NCBI GenBank assembly: GCA_015231755.1
Contig: JADGAZ010000020.1
Span: 1 to 64,000, forward strand
DNA length: 64,000 bases
DNA from: Magnetococcales bacterium
GTDB taxonomy: Bacteria > Pseudomonadota > Magnetococcia > Magnetococcales > Magnetaquicoccaceae
Direction: 5' to 3'
Part shown: positions 49,885-59,590 of the stretch, piece by piece
Numbering within the stretch: the first letter of the stretch is position 1
Layout: every line of letters starts with the position of its first letter
Made by a program: the position numbers and the translations under genes
Notes under the pieces: model-generated
Told to the model about the DNA's origin: nothing
What the model saw: the letters and a program-made list of their open reading frames with translations, nothing else
Databases searched by the model: none

Positions 49885-51262
49885 GCTGGATTCAACAGTC
49901 CGGGCCGCTTTGCTCGCAGCGGTGGGGGAGGAACGGCTGCTCACCGGAGCGGCCCAGCGGGAAGCCTATGCCTGGGACAACACCGGTCGTCGTTTTGTCC
50001 CCTGGGCTGTGGCCCTGCCGGAAACGCGGCAACAGGTGGCCGAGGTGTTGCGGGTGTGTCATCGGGCCGGAATTCCGGTGGTCCCCAGAGGGGCCGGAAC
50101 CGGCTGTGTGGGGGGCGGACTGGCGGTACAGGGGGGAGTGATCCTCTCCACCCAGCGGATGAACCGTATTGTATCCATCCGGCCCGGAGACCGGTTGGCC
50201 GTGGTGGAACCGGGGGTGGTCAACGGGAACCTGCGGGCACAACTCGCGGTTCATGGCCTGTTTTGGCCACCGGATCCCTCTTCGGCCCGATCCTGCACCA
50301 TCGGTGGCAATCTGGCCATGTGTTCCGCCGGTCCCAACGCGGTGCGCTACGGGGTGACCCGTCACTGGGTGTTGGGCATGACGGTGCTGCTCGCCGATGG
50401 TTCCACCCTGCGGGTCGGGGGGTATACCACCAAAGGCGTGGTGGGCTATGACCTGACCCAACTGCTCATCGGCTCCGAGGGGACTTTGGCAGTGGTGGTT
50501 GAAGCCATTCTCAAATTGGCCCCCCTCCCGGAAGCCCGTCGTACCCTGCGGGCCTCCTTCCGCGACATGGAGCAGGCTGCCCGGGCGGTCGCCGGGGTGA
50601 TGAGCCGGGGGGAACCCCCTTCGGCTTTGGAGTTTCTCGATCCGGCGGCTTTGAAATTATTGCAAGACAGTGATGCCGCCATCGTCTGCCATCCCGAAGG
50701 GCGGGCTTTGCTGCTCGCGGAGGTGGAGGGGGAGGCAGACGAGGTGGATCGCAAGGCGCGGGCGCTTCAGCAGCGGTTGTTGGCCTTCGAGCCTCTGGAG
50801 GCGGTGGTGGCGGCCAACGAGGCGGAATCCAAAAGTCTCTGGTCCGCCCGTTACGCCCTTTCTCCCGCCCTGACCCGCATCGCCCCCCGGCGCGTCAACG
50901 AGGATGTGGTGGTGCCCGTCACCCGACTGGCTCCCCTGGTGGCGGGTCTGGCCCGCATCGCGACGGAAACCGCGGTGCCCATCGTCAGTTTCGGACATGC
51001 GGGCAATGGCAACATTCATGTCAATCTGCTCACCGATCCCGCTGACCCTGCCCAGGCCCCCCGCGTCGCCTTGGCCTTGGATCGGGTTTTCGAGCTGGTT
51101 TTGCAACTGGAAGGCACCCTCTCCGGCGAACACGGGGTGGGCATCATGAAACGGGATCATATCGACCGGGAACTGGATCCCGCTTCCCTGGTCATACAAA
51201 GAAAAATCAAGCAGCTTTTCGATCCCTCCGGCCTGTTGAATCCGGGCAAGATCTTTCCTTGA
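49859..51262 (+). CDS. glcD: Glycolate oxidase FAD subunit GlcD (FAD-linked oxidase)
   Basis: A 467-residue FAD-dependent oxidase. The FAD-binding PCMH motif VPRGAGTGCVGGGLAVQGGV and the C-terminal GHAGNGNIHVNLL and GTLSGEHGVG segments define the GlcD/D-2-hydroxyacid dehydrogenase family. With GlcF it would oxidise glycolate (or another D-2-hydroxyacid). The GTG start overlaps the BON gene by 26 bases. D-lactate dehydrogenase of the same family is an alternative. Confidence 0.88.
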   Translation: MPPLNPVSELDSTVRAALLAAVGEERLLTGAAQREAYAWDNTGRRFVPWAVALPETRQQVAEVLRVCHRAGIPVVPRGAGTGCVGGGLAVQGGVILSTQRMNRIVSIRPGDRLAVVEPGVVNGNLRAQLAVHGLFWPPDPSSARSCTIGGNLAMCSAGPNAVRYGVTRHWVLGMTVLLADGSTLRVGGYTTKGVVGYDLTQLLIGSEGTLAVVVEAILKLAPLPEARRTLRASFRDMEQAARAVAGVMSRGEPPSALEFLDPAALKLLQDSDAAIVCHPEGRALLLAEVEGEADEVDRKARALQQRLLAFEPLEAVVAANEAESKSLWSARYALSPALTRIAPRRVNEDVVVPVTRLAPLVAGLARIATETAVPIVSFGHAGNGNIHVNLLTDPADPAQAPRVALALDRVFELVLQLEGTLSGEHGVGIMKRDHIDRELDPASLVIQRKIKQLFDPSGLLNPGKIFP

Positions 51263-51351
51263 GGATCGGAAAAATCCATGGGTAATGGATTGACTTTTGT
51301 CTGCAATGCATATATTTTATCCGGGTCTTTATCTGCTTGGAGATTGAGAAC

Positions 51352-51798
51352 ATGAAAATTGCTGATATTCAACTACCTGAAGGATACAGACCCTCCGAAG
51401 ACGAGGAGTTCATGTGTCCCAACCAAAGAGCCTTCTTTCGCAAGCTTCTGCTGGAATGGGAAGAACAGTTGCTGGAAGAGGCGGAAAAAACGGTCAACAT
51501 CATGACCGAGGAAAAGGCTATCTTCGCCGATCCCACGGATCGGGCATCCCTGGAGACCGATCGCAATTTCGAGCTGCGCACCCGAGATCGGGAACGTAAG
51601 CTCATCTCCAAGATCAAGCGCACCATCGACGCCATCGAAGAGAACGAGTACGGCTATTGCGAAGAGTGTGGCGTTGAAATCGGGTTGCGTCGTCTGGAGG
51701 CCAGGCCGGTGACGGATTTGTGCATCAGCTGCAAGACCGCTGCCGAACGGCAGGAGAAAGTGACCCGCATTCCCGAAGAGATCAATTTCGATTCTTGA
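51352..51798 (+). CDS. dksA: RNA polymerase-binding transcription factor DksA
   Basis: A 148-residue DksA with the coiled-coil tip DPTDRAS, whose acidic residues enter the RNA polymerase secondary channel, and a C-terminal zinc finger (CEECG ... CISC). It works with ppGpp to adjust rRNA and amino-acid promoters. The ATG at 51352 has GGAG 9 bases upstream; an upstream TTG is rejected. Repeat copy D begins 38 bases after the stop. Confidence 0.96.
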   Translation: MKIADIQLPEGYRPSEDEEFMCPNQRAFFRKLLLEWEEQLLEEAEKTVNIMTEEKAIFADPTDRASLETDRNFELRTRDRERKLISKIKRTIDAIEENEYGYCEECGVEIGLRRLEARPVTDLCISCKTAAERQEKVTRIPEEINFDS

Positions 51799-51836
51799 GC
51801 CCGAACACAGCGGATATGTTGTTGTTTCCCCATTGG

Positions 51837-52000
51837 GGTCCAGGGGCCAATGGCCCCTGGTGGGATCCAAGGGCGAAGCCCTTGGGATTTTCAAGCATTT
51901 AAATCCTTATCAAATAAATCTTTTAAAAATATAAAATCTTGTATTTTAAAATCAAAACTCTGGGGGAAGAATCCCCCAGACCCCCGCTTTTTTTCAAAAG
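51837..52000. repeat. Structured intergenic repeat, copy D
   Basis: Copy A in reverse orientation: plus-strand order is ccaggggccaatggcccctgg, then ccaagggcgaagcccttgg, an AT-rich middle, then ctgggggaagaatcccccag and tttttttcaaaag. It lies between convergent dksA and thiE, 6 bases from the thiE stop. The GC-rich hairpins and T-runs could also terminate both genes. Confidence 0.82.
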
Positions 52001-52006
52001 TGGATT

Positions 52007-52675
52007 TCAGATGCGGGCGGAGCCGGACCAGATACGACACCCCTCGCGCAATCGCCACGCCCAATCCTCTTGCCACAAGGCGCTGATCATGGCGGCGGAA
52101 GCCGCGCCGGATGGGATCACCTCCGGCAGTCGTTCCAGGGTGATGCCGCCGATGGCCACCACCGGCAGACGGGTCTGGGCGGTGATGGCGGTCAGGGTGG
52201 AGAGTCCTTGCACCCCATGGGTATCGCTTTTGGTGGCGGTGGCGAAAACCGGTCCGAAGCCCACATAATCGACTCCGAATCCTTCCGCCTGACGGATCTC
52301 TTCTGCCGTATGGGTGGAAAGTCCGAGGATCCGACCGCTTTTCAGTTGTTTCCGGCACTCCGGGATGGGGGTATCCTCCTGTCCCACATGGACCCCATCC
52401 GCTCCCAGGGATTCCACCCACTCCACCCGATCGTTGAGAATCACCCGGATTGCGGGGGCGTGACGCCGCAACGCCATCAGCCAGCGGGTCATGAAGGCCA
52501 AAGCCCGATCCGGATCCCCCTTGGCCCGCAGTTGGATCAAAGAAATGGGCAATGTCGCCAGTTGGCGGGCCACCGCTTCGGGTTGGCAGACGGCGCGGAT
52601 GGCGGGGGAGGCGTTTTCGAGCCAGTCGGCGTCGAGGATGGGATGCAATCCGGCGATCCGGGGCGGGGTGGTCAT
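52007..52675 (-). CDS. thiE: Thiamine-phosphate synthase ThiE
   Basis: A 222-residue TIM-barrel enzyme that joins the pyrimidine and thiazole moieties to form thiamine monophosphate. Motifs: ISLIQLRAKG (substrate Arg), VILNDRVEWVESLGADGVHVGQED, and STHTAEEIRQAEGFGVDYVGFGPVF. The rest of the thiamine pathway is not in the window. The ATG overlaps the PilZ stop as ATGA. Confidence 0.93.
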   Translation of the reverse strand: MTTPPRIAGLHPILDADWLENASPAIRAVCQPEAVARQLATLPISLIQLRAKGDPDRALAFMTRWLMALRRHAPAIRVILNDRVEWVESLGADGVHVGQEDTPIPECRKQLKSGRILGLSTHTAEEIRQAEGFGVDYVGFGPVFATATKSDTHGVQGLSTLTAITAQTRLPVVAIGGITLERLPEVIPSGAASAAMISALWQEDWAWRLREGCRIWSGSARI

Positions 52676-53049
52676 AGTCCGGCGAGGATTTCGTCGTCGA
52701 TGGTGTCCGAATCCCCCAGATTCAACGAGACCAGACGCCGCAAATGGCTGAAATTTTCCACATCCATTTCCTGGAAACGCACCGCCGCCCCCCGATCCGC
52801 CTGGGAGTAGACCACCACCCCCTTGATGGGAATGGAGATGGTACCCAAAACCAGTGTCCCCTGCACGGTGGCCCCTTTGGCGGGCAGATCCGCGCCGTGA
52901 AACAGCATGCCCCGGAGACTCAGATCACCGAAGGCCCCGCGATAGGAGCCACCCATGTCGTCTTTGAGGATCAATTCTTGCTCGAAATCCACGCGAGAAT
53001 TGGCCCGACGGTCACGGGGCGCCCCCGAGGTTTTGGGTTTCAAGGCCAT
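52672..53049 (-). CDS. PilZ-domain protein
   Basis: A 125-residue single PilZ domain. The c-di-GMP-binding elements are present: an RRANSR motif (R-x3-R type) at about residue 14 and GDLSLRGMLF (D/N-x-S-x-x-G) at about 41. It would transmit c-di-GMP levels to an unknown target, possibly motility. It overlaps thiE by ATGA and sits 3 bases after the PfkB kinase stop, so the three share an operon. Confidence 0.85.
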   Translation of the reverse strand: MALKPKTSGAPRDRRANSRVDFEQELILKDDMGGSYRGAFGDLSLRGMLFHGADLPAKGATVQGTLVLGTISIPIKGVVVYSQADRGAAVRFQEMDVENFSHLRRLVSLNLGDSDTIDDEILAGL

Positions 53050-53052
53050 GAT

Positions 53053-54042
53053 TCAATCCAGGTTGTTCAAGACATTCAAGGTTTGATCCCGTGACAGTCG
53101 TGCGCCGTGGCGGGTGACCAGCAGGGCCGAGGCCCGGCAGGCCAGCAGGCCGGCCCGTTCCGGGGAGAAACCATGGGTCAGTCCATACAACAGGGCACCG
53201 GCGAACAGGTCTCCGGCGCCATTGGCGTCGATGGCCTGCACCGGAGTTCCCGGAATGACATACTCCTTTTGGTCGATGCCCAGGATGGCGCCCTGGGGTC
53301 CGAGGGTGAGACCAAAGGCGTGACATTTTTCCGCCAGTACGGAGCGGGCGGTTTCCAGGTTGTCGGTGCGGGCGTATTTCAACGCTTCCACGTGGTTGCA
53401 AAAGAGCAGATCCACTCCGGATCCCATGATCTCTTCCAGTCCGTCGCGGAAGAATTCTACCATGTTGGCATCGGAAAAGGTCAAGGCGATTTTGGTGCCG
53501 TGTTTGCGGGCCAGTCGCACCGCTTCGACGGCGGCCTGACGGGCTCCCGGAGAGGTGACCAGATAGCCTTCCACATACAGCCATTGGGCGGAGGCGAGTC
53601 GTTCCGGGGCCAGATCCTGACTGGAAAATCCTTCGGAAATCCCCAGATGGGTACACATGGTCCGTTCCGCGTCCGGGGTGATCAACACCAGACATTGACC
53701 CGTGGTGCCGTTGATGGAGCGGTGATCCAGGTCGTTGTCCACGCCGTTGGTTTTCATGTCCCGGGCGAAGAAGGCGCCGTTTTCGTCGTTGGCCACCCGG
53801 CTGGAGTGGAACGCCCGTCCCCCCAGTTGTGCCAGTCCGATGAGGGTGTTGGCCGAGGAACCGCCACAGGAGCGGTGTCGGGCCGCGGGTCCGAGCTGTT
53901 CGAGCAGTTGGAGACGGCGGTTTTCATCGATCAGGGTCATGGTTCCCTTGGTCAGGCCCGCCTTGACGAGAAAGTCGTCCGTGACCTTGACCTCCGTATC
54001 CACCAGGGCATGACCGATGCCGTAAACGTCGTAGCGATTCAT
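53053..54042 (-). CDS. PfkB-family carbohydrate/adenosine kinase
   Basis: A 329-residue ribokinase-fold kinase with the GGSSANTLIGLAQLGG N-terminal region and the catalytic DANGAGDLFAGALLYG motif (normally DTxGAGD; here the Thr is Asn). Alphaproteobacterial homologues are often called adenosine kinase. The ATG at 54042 is the family start, replacing a 23-residue extension. It precedes the PilZ gene. Confidence 0.88.
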   Translation of the reverse strand: MNRYDVYGIGHALVDTEVKVTDDFLVKAGLTKGTMTLIDENRRLQLLEQLGPAARHRSCGGSSANTLIGLAQLGGRAFHSSRVANDENGAFFARDMKTNGVDNDLDHRSINGTTGQCLVLITPDAERTMCTHLGISEGFSSQDLAPERLASAQWLYVEGYLVTSPGARQAAVEAVRLARKHGTKIALTFSDANMVEFFRDGLEEIMGSGVDLLFCNHVEALKYARTDNLETARSVLAEKCHAFGLTLGPQGAILGIDQKEYVIPGTPVQAIDANGAGDLFAGALLYGLTHGFSPERAGLLACRASALLVTRHGARLSRDQTLNVLNNLD

Positions 54043-54091
54043 GGCTGGAAATCCTCGATGCTGACAATGGGAATAAAAGCAAACCTGGAAT

Positions 54092-54943
54092 TTAACGGAG
54101 GTTCGGGGCAAAGGGGATGTGGGTCAGACGGGCCAACAGGGGCGCGTGCAGCGGACCATTGGTGGCCAGCACCGAACGCACCGTGGGATTGGCCTGGTTG
54201 AATCGGAAGGGTTCCCCGTTTTTGTGGGTCACCCGGCCTCCGGCCTCCTGGACCAGCAAGGCTCCGGCGCAAAAGTCCCATTCGTTTTTGGGAGAGAGGG
54301 TGAACGTCATGTCCCAGCGTCCGCAGGCCACCAAAGCCAGCTTGTAGGCGATGGAACCCATGGTTTGGATGCTCCATTCGCTCAAGAACGGTTCCCAGTC
54401 TCCCCGCGCCGTCTCCGAGCGGCTCGCCAGACAGGTGGCGCCTGCCAGCGCGTCGCGGGAGGTGGTGCGAACCGGTTGATCTCCGAGCCGGGTGCCTTGT
54501 CCCTCCATGGCGGTGAAGGTCTCGCCGGTGGCCGGATTGTGAATGCAGGCCACCACCGGTCGGCCCTCTTCCACCAAAGCCAAAGAGAGGGCGAACTGGG
54601 GCAGTCCGGCGATGAACTCCTTGGTGCCGTCGATGGGATCCACCACGAAAATCCGGGAGTTGCCCAGACGCTCCGGGTTGTCGGCGGTCTCTTCGGAGAG
54701 CCAACCACACTCCGGATGGGTACTTAACAACCGGTCGCGCAACAGGGCGTCGGCTTCCAGATCGGCTTTGGTCAAGGGGTTGTTCATCCCCTTGTCACGC
54801 ACCTCGGCACTGGCCAGCACGGTTTGACCGGGTCGAAAATAGGTCATGATCGCCACTCCGGCCTCATGAGCAGCACGGGTCATGATGGCGAGGGAGTCCG
54901 AAAGTGCGGGTTGAACAGGCATGATGGGTGGTCTAGTCGGCAT
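54092..54943 (-). CDS. cysQ: 3'(2'),5'-bisphosphate nucleotidase CysQ
   Basis: A 283-residue inositol-monophosphatase-fold enzyme. The metal-binding motifs are DPIDGTKEFI and EET (SEETADNPE), with WDFCAGALLVQEAGG near the C-terminus. CysQ hydrolyses 3'-phosphoadenosine-5'-phosphate, a by-product of sulfate assimilation. Start uncertain: ATG 54943 or 54922. It lies 49 bases upstream of the PfkB kinase gene in the same direction. Confidence 0.9.
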   Translation of the reverse strand: MPTRPPIMPVQPALSDSLAIMTRAAHEAGVAIMTYFRPGQTVLASAEVRDKGMNNPLTKADLEADALLRDRLLSTHPECGWLSEETADNPERLGNSRIFVVDPIDGTKEFIAGLPQFALSLALVEEGRPVVACIHNPATGETFTAMEGQGTRLGDQPVRTTSRDALAGATCLASRSETARGDWEPFLSEWSIQTMGSIAYKLALVACGRWDMTFTLSPKNEWDFCAGALLVQEAGGRVTHKNGEPFRFNQANPTVRSVLATNGPLHAPLLARLTHIPFAPNLR

Positions 54944-55018
54944 GTGGGTTTTCGTCGTTGAATGGGGAAATGGTACTCCATGCCACCCCGATTGTCCATG
55001 ACCGCCACGCTGCCTTCC

Positions 55019-56530
55019 TTACGCCTTGAAGAATCCGATCACCTCTTCCAGCCGCTCCGCGTACTCCTTCAACCGCTCCGAGTCTCCGGCCATGCTTTGG
55101 GAGGCCGCAGAGTTGCGGCGACTGATCTCCACCAGCTCTTTCAGGGATTCGAGAATGCGGTCCGCGTGGCCCGACTGCTCGGAACCGGAAGAGACGATCT
55201 CCTGAACCAGTTCCGCTGTCTTGTGAATGTTGGGCAGCAGATTGTGCAGCATGACTCCCGCCTGTTCGGCCACCTGGGTGCTACTGGAGGAGAGTTCCAT
55301 GATTTCGCCGGCGGCGCTTTGACTGCGTTCCGCCAGTTTTCTCACTTCCGAGGCCACCACGGCGAAACTTTTGCCATGTTCCCCGGCCCGGGCCGCCTCG
55401 ATGGCGGCGTTCAAGGCCAGCAGATTGGTCTGGCGGGCAATCTCTTCGATGATGGAAATTTTGCTGGCGATCTCCCGCATCGCCTCCACGGAACGGGCCA
55501 CGGCGGCTCCGGTTTGTTCCGCCTCCTGGGCCACCCGGGCGGCGATGCGACCGGTTTCCGAGGCGTTGTGGGTGTTGCGGCGGGTGGTTTCGGCGATGTC
55601 TCCCATGGCCTGGAAGGTGTTCGACAGCCCGGTATCCTGGGCCTGTCCCCCCTCGGAGATGAAGCCCGCATGGGTGGCGAACTCCTGACCTTTCTGGATC
55701 AACTCCTCGGAGATGATGCGCACCTCCGAAATGGTGGATTGGAGCTGTCGGGCCATGCCTTGCAGGGAAGAAAGGGCGCCGGTGCGGCAATCCTTGTGTT
55801 TTTCGTCGTTGATGTCCAGATGCCCATTGGCAATGCGGGATGCGGTCTCGTGGATGATCATGGGATCGCACCCGAGTTGGGCCTTGATCAGTCGGGTGAC
55901 GGCCAGGGTGATCAATCCCAGAAACAGCATCAGGGAGGCGGTGATGGTGGCAATCTCCTTGACCCGTTTTCGGATGGCCAAATCCACGTCATCCACATAG
56001 ATGCCCGAACCCACGATCCAACCCCAGGGCTCGAACCCCTTGACATAAGAAATTTTGGGTACCGGTTTTTCCTGACCCGGTCGGGGCCACAGATAGGGGA
56101 CAAAGCCCGCACCCTGGGCGCGGGTCACTTTCACCATCTCTACAAACAGGTAGGTGCCCGCTGGATCCTTGAAACCCGACAGATCCTTGCCATCCAGATC
56201 CGGCTTGAAGGGATGCATCACCATGGCCGGCTTGTAGTCGTTGATCCAGAAGTAGTCCTTGTCTCCGAAGCGCAATCCCTTGATGGCTTCCCGGGCGGTG
56301 GTCCGGGCGGCGTCGGGGGTGAGGAGGCCTTTGGTTTCTTGTTCGTGGTGGTAGACCAGCAGAGAGTGGGCGGTTTCCACCAGATTGCGGGTTTTGGTGC
56401 GTCGGTCTTCCATCATGGCTTCCCGTTCGTCCAGGATGGTGATGCCACTGATGATGATTAGGCTGGCCACAGCCATGAATACCAACGACCAGATCTGGGT
56501 TTGAAGCTTAATTTTCTTAAGAATATTCAT
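55019..56530 (-). CDS. Methyl-accepting chemotaxis protein (sCache_2 sensor)
   Basis: A 503-residue chemoreceptor. TM1 (about 12-30), a periplasmic single-Cache domain with [25 protein letters not shown]2 near 185-205, a short HAMP-like linker and the signalling hairpin with [20 protein letters not shown] at its tip. There is no C-terminal CheR-binding pentapeptide (it ends EVIGFFKA). The ATG at 56530 has GAGGA 7 bases upstream. sCache_2 sensors often bind small carboxylates, but the ligand here is unknown. Confidence 0.93.
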   Translation of the reverse strand: MNILKKIKLQTQIWSLVFMAVASLIIISGITILDEREAMMEDRRTKTRNLVETAHSLLVYHHEQETKGLLTPDAARTTAREAIKGLRFGDKDYFWINDYKPAMVMHPFKPDLDGKDLSGFKDPAGTYLFVEMVKVTRAQGAGFVPYLWPRPGQEKPVPKISYVKGFEPWGWIVGSGIYVDDVDLAIRKRVKEIATITASLMLFLGLITLAVTRLIKAQLGCDPMIIHETASRIANGHLDINDEKHKDCRTGALSSLQGMARQLQSTISEVRIISEELIQKGQEFATHAGFISEGGQAQDTGLSNTFQAMGDIAETTRRNTHNASETGRIAARVAQEAEQTGAAVARSVEAMREIASKISIIEEIARQTNLLALNAAIEAARAGEHGKSFAVVASEVRKLAERSQSAAGEIMELSSSSTQVAEQAGVMLHNLLPNIHKTAELVQEIVSSGSEQSGHADRILESLKELVEISRRNSAASQSMAGDSERLKEYAERLEEVIGFFKA

Positions 56531-56696
56531 GTTGTTATCCTCTCGTGCGAGCCTTGTGGAAATGGATAACCAGTAGATCAACCCGTGTTGGTGCGGATGA
56601 GGGGATAGGATAGGGGTGTTTGATGGGGTCGTCAATGTCCCTGTATGATGGCATATATAATTTGTATTTGTACATATCAATTTGCTGATGCTCCCA

Positions 56697-56727
56697 TAAA
56701 AAACCCCCGCCCTTGCGGGCGGGGGTT
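56697..56727 (-). terminator. Rho-independent terminator after ATP citrate lyase
   Basis: Perfect 11-base-pair stem (aacccccgccc / gggcgggggtt, loop of four), followed on the minus strand by six T residues. It lies 30 bases past the aclA stop on the minus strand, so it ends the aclBA transcript. Confidence 0.9.
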
Positions 56728-56756
56728 GGGTGCAAACCAAAACCGGAAAGCGCGAA

Positions 56757-59522
56757 TCAGGCCACGTAGGAACAGGCGCTGGCGGCTGTGCGGGTATCCA
56801 TGTCGCGACCCCGGTTGGTGTGGTCGTCCACCTCGGCGGCGGTGCCGATCATGCGACCAAACAAGAAGGTGATGAAGGCGGCGCTCTCCATGGAATCGGC
56901 GGAGATTTCGCCCCGGGCATAGGGTTTCCAGAGCATCTTCAACAAGATCACCGCGATCACCGCATCCACGTTGACACAGTAGATGTCACGGCTGATGCCG
57001 GTCTTGAACATGGCGTGAACCAGCTTGTGATAGAAATCCTGGAAGATGTTGTAGGATCCTCTTTGTTTGAAGAGATTGTCCACGAACACTTCCCGGGGAT
57101 CGAAGTTTTCCGGTTTGCCCTTGAACACCGGATGGTTGACGCAGGGGATCTTGGCGTAATCCATGCTGCCGGAGAATTTGGCCTTGGCCTTGTAGGCTTT
57201 GTATTCGTTGGTGAATTTCAGGGCCATTTCCATGAGATCCAGGCCGTGGTTCTGGTCGCCCGGATCCACCAGACCCGAATCCTTGAACCGTTCCATCAAG
57301 AAGGCGATGGCCTCGTAGCCGTTGCCGCCATGGGCGAAACCGGTGTGGGAGAGGAACCCCAGATAGGCCTTGTTGATCTGGATGCGTTCCGGGGCCATGG
57401 GACCATCGGCGCTGACGGCGCCTTTGGGGCCTTGGGCGGAGATGGTGCCGGGTCCGTTGGTGACCAGCAGTCCCACCAGCACCGAAAAGCTGAACAGTTC
57501 TTCTTCCGTGGGACGACGCCCGAACAACGACAGGAAGGCGGTTTCGGTGAAGCTCCAGGATTCGAGCATTTCGCCGGTGTCCACGCCGTAGAAATTTTTC
57601 TTGTCTTGTTTGTCCGAGGGGACCACACACCCCACCAAGGTGCTGAAAATGCGGAAATGCCACGGCATGGCCAGCATGGTGGTCACCGACAACCGACGCC
57701 GCACCAGGGGACGCCAAGCCAGATGACAACAAATGGCCGCCAGCACCGTGCTGTCCCTGGCCCCTTCGCCGCCGCCGCCCAGAGCCTTGAGGAACTCCAA
57801 AAAGACCGATTTGCAGCCACGATTTTCCAGGGCGGTGAGCATGGACTTGCCCCGTTTGCCGCTTTTGCCGGAGACCAGCACATCCCGGGCGCCGTTTTCG
57901 GCGGCCTTGGCCAGAATGGGCTGAAAATCAAAGGAAAGATCCGTAGGATCCGCCAGTCCGGAAAGACCGAAGAGATCCACAAAGGCTTGCATGGCCTCTT
58001 TGGCGGGTTTGACTTCGTTGGGGCCGACCATGGCGATGCCGGTGGACAGCACCACATTGGGGCTGCTGCCGGCTTCCCGGGCCGCGTCGGCGGCCAGCAG
58101 GGCCGGGGATGCGCTGTGGTTGACAAAGGCGTTCAGGGCCACATTGGCCATGGCCTGTCCCGTGGCATCCGGATATTCCCGGATCAAGGACAACACCAGA
58201 TTCTCTTCCAGGGTGTGGGTGGAGGCATCCAGCACGCTCATCCCGTGGAGTTGGGAAACCTGAGTCTTGGCATCCATGCGGGAGGCGCCGGAACAATCCT
58301 TCATCGCCTGTCTGGGGAAGATGGCGCCCACCTGTTTGGCCAGGGCGGCGATCTGCTCGTTGTAGGGATGGAGGGCTTCCACCACCGGCAGTTGCAGCTC
58401 CTTGGGCAGGGGGATGTCCTGATTGGCGAAGAACCAGCATTTGGGCGCCAGATTGCCCCGGGGCTCGAAGTCGGGCCGGATGCCGTTCATCATCATCACG
58501 GCGGTCATGGCCAGGGGGATGTGGGCGATGTTGGTGACCACCGCGCCCTTGGCCGAACAGGCCGGAGTTTCCGGGGTGAAGATCGCCTTGACGCCGAATT
58601 TGTCCATGAACCATTTTTCTTTGGCCAAGGCGTCGTCGCCGGAACCGGCGATGGCTCCCGCATGGCCGCAGGAACGGGTCAGTTTGGCTTTCCAGCGACC
58701 CACGACACAGGCCACCACCGGCTTGTGGAATACCAGATCCCGCTCGTAGTATCCACCCGGCTCGATGTACATCACCGCCGCCTTGGTGCGGTTGTCGTTG
58801 TGCATGGCGTGGGTGAATTCCGGGGCGGCGAAGTGGATGTAGACATCCTTGCCCGAGGAGACCGACACCGTGGTGCCCCAACCGGCGGTGAGCAGATAGG
58901 TGGCGATGGTGGTGGTGAAGTTGCCGGAGTTGGAATACAGACCGATGGAACCCGGAACCAGGGACTCTTCCGGGGCGTTGCCCCCCAGAGCGCCACCGAT
59001 GCGCACATGGTTGTGGGCGTCGCCGATACCCAGGCAGTTGGCTCCGAAGACATCCACACCGCGCCACTGGCAGTATTGACGGATCATGCGGGCGTGTTTG
59101 ACCTTCACCTTTTCGGTGAGGATCACCACCTTGTTGAGGTCGGGGTTGACCCGCACCGCCTCGATGACCGCATCCTTGACGCCGTCCGGTGGCACATAGA
59201 CCACGGCGACGTTGAATTTTTTGCCGTCGTTGAGGGCTTCCAGGACGTTGTTGTAGACCGGAATATCACCCAACTTGGTTTTCATCACCGCGCCGGAACG
59301 TCCGGGCTGTACGCCGCAGACGATGTTGCCGCCGGAGTATTCATGGCTGATGGGGGTGACGGTGGTGCTTTCGCCACCCAGAATATTGAGTACGCACACC
59401 CGGTCGTCCTTGGTGGCCAAGTCGGCCAGGGAGTGGATGCCCACGTAATAGGGGAACTCCTTCTCGCCCCGGGGATTTTGCTGATGTTGCCCTTGGGTGG
59501 GCAGGGTATTCAAGGATGTCAT
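56757..59522 (-). CDS. aclA: ATP citrate lyase large subunit, long (Magnetococcus) type
   Basis: A 921-residue protein joining a succinyl-CoA-synthetase-like CoA-binding/ligase part (phospho-His287 in [15 protein letters not shown]) with a citrate-synthase-like lyase part (His731 in [12 protein letters not shown] and the Asp of VNVDAV). With AclB it splits citrate into acetyl-CoA and oxaloacetate using ATP and CoA, the signature step of the reductive TCA cycle. The classical Chlorobium subunit is about 600 residues; the extra length here matches the form reported in Magnetococcus MC-1. It follows aclB by 68 bases and a terminator follows it. Confidence 0.92.
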   Translation of the reverse strand: MTSLNTLPTQGQHQQNPRGEKEFPYYVGIHSLADLATKDDRVCVLNILGGESTTVTPISHEYSGGNIVCGVQPGRSGAVMKTKLGDIPVYNNVLEALNDGKKFNVAVVYVPPDGVKDAVIEAVRVNPDLNKVVILTEKVKVKHARMIRQYCQWRGVDVFGANCLGIGDAHNHVRIGGALGGNAPEESLVPGSIGLYSNSGNFTTTIATYLLTAGWGTTVSVSSGKDVYIHFAAPEFTHAMHNDNRTKAAVMYIEPGGYYERDLVFHKPVVACVVGRWKAKLTRSCGHAGAIAGSGDDALAKEKWFMDKFGVKAIFTPETPACSAKGAVVTNIAHIPLAMTAVMMMNGIRPDFEPRGNLAPKCWFFANQDIPLPKELQLPVVEALHPYNEQIAALAKQVGAIFPRQAMKDCSGASRMDAKTQVSQLHGMSVLDASTHTLEENLVLSLIREYPDATGQAMANVALNAFVNHSASPALLAADAAREAGSSPNVVLSTGIAMVGPNEVKPAKEAMQAFVDLFGLSGLADPTDLSFDFQPILAKAAENGARDVLVSGKSGKRGKSMLTALENRGCKSVFLEFLKALGGGGEGARDSTVLAAICCHLAWRPLVRRRLSVTTMLAMPWHFRIFSTLVGCVVPSDKQDKKNFYGVDTGEMLESWSFTETAFLSLFGRRPTEEELFSFSVLVGLLVTNGPGTISAQGPKGAVSADGPMAPERIQINKAYLGFLSHTGFAHGGNGYEAIAFLMERFKDSGLVDPGDQNHGLDLMEMALKFTNEYKAYKAKAKFSGSMDYAKIPCVNHPVFKGKPENFDPREVFVDNLFKQRGSYNIFQDFYHKLVHAMFKTGISRDIYCVNVDAVIAVILLKMLWKPYARGEISADSMESAAFITFLFGRMIGTAAEVDDHTNRGRDMDTRTAASACSYVA

Positions 59523-59590
59523 GGAAAACCTCTTTCCCGTTGAATGCGCGACGAATCGGACCGAATCGTTTGTGGAAGTGACGACCCGAA

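Noticed and set aside
56730-59543. A 937-codon plus-strand frame opposite aclA
   Set aside because: His/Gly-rich translation with no recognisable domain; exactly shadows the ATP citrate lyase gene.
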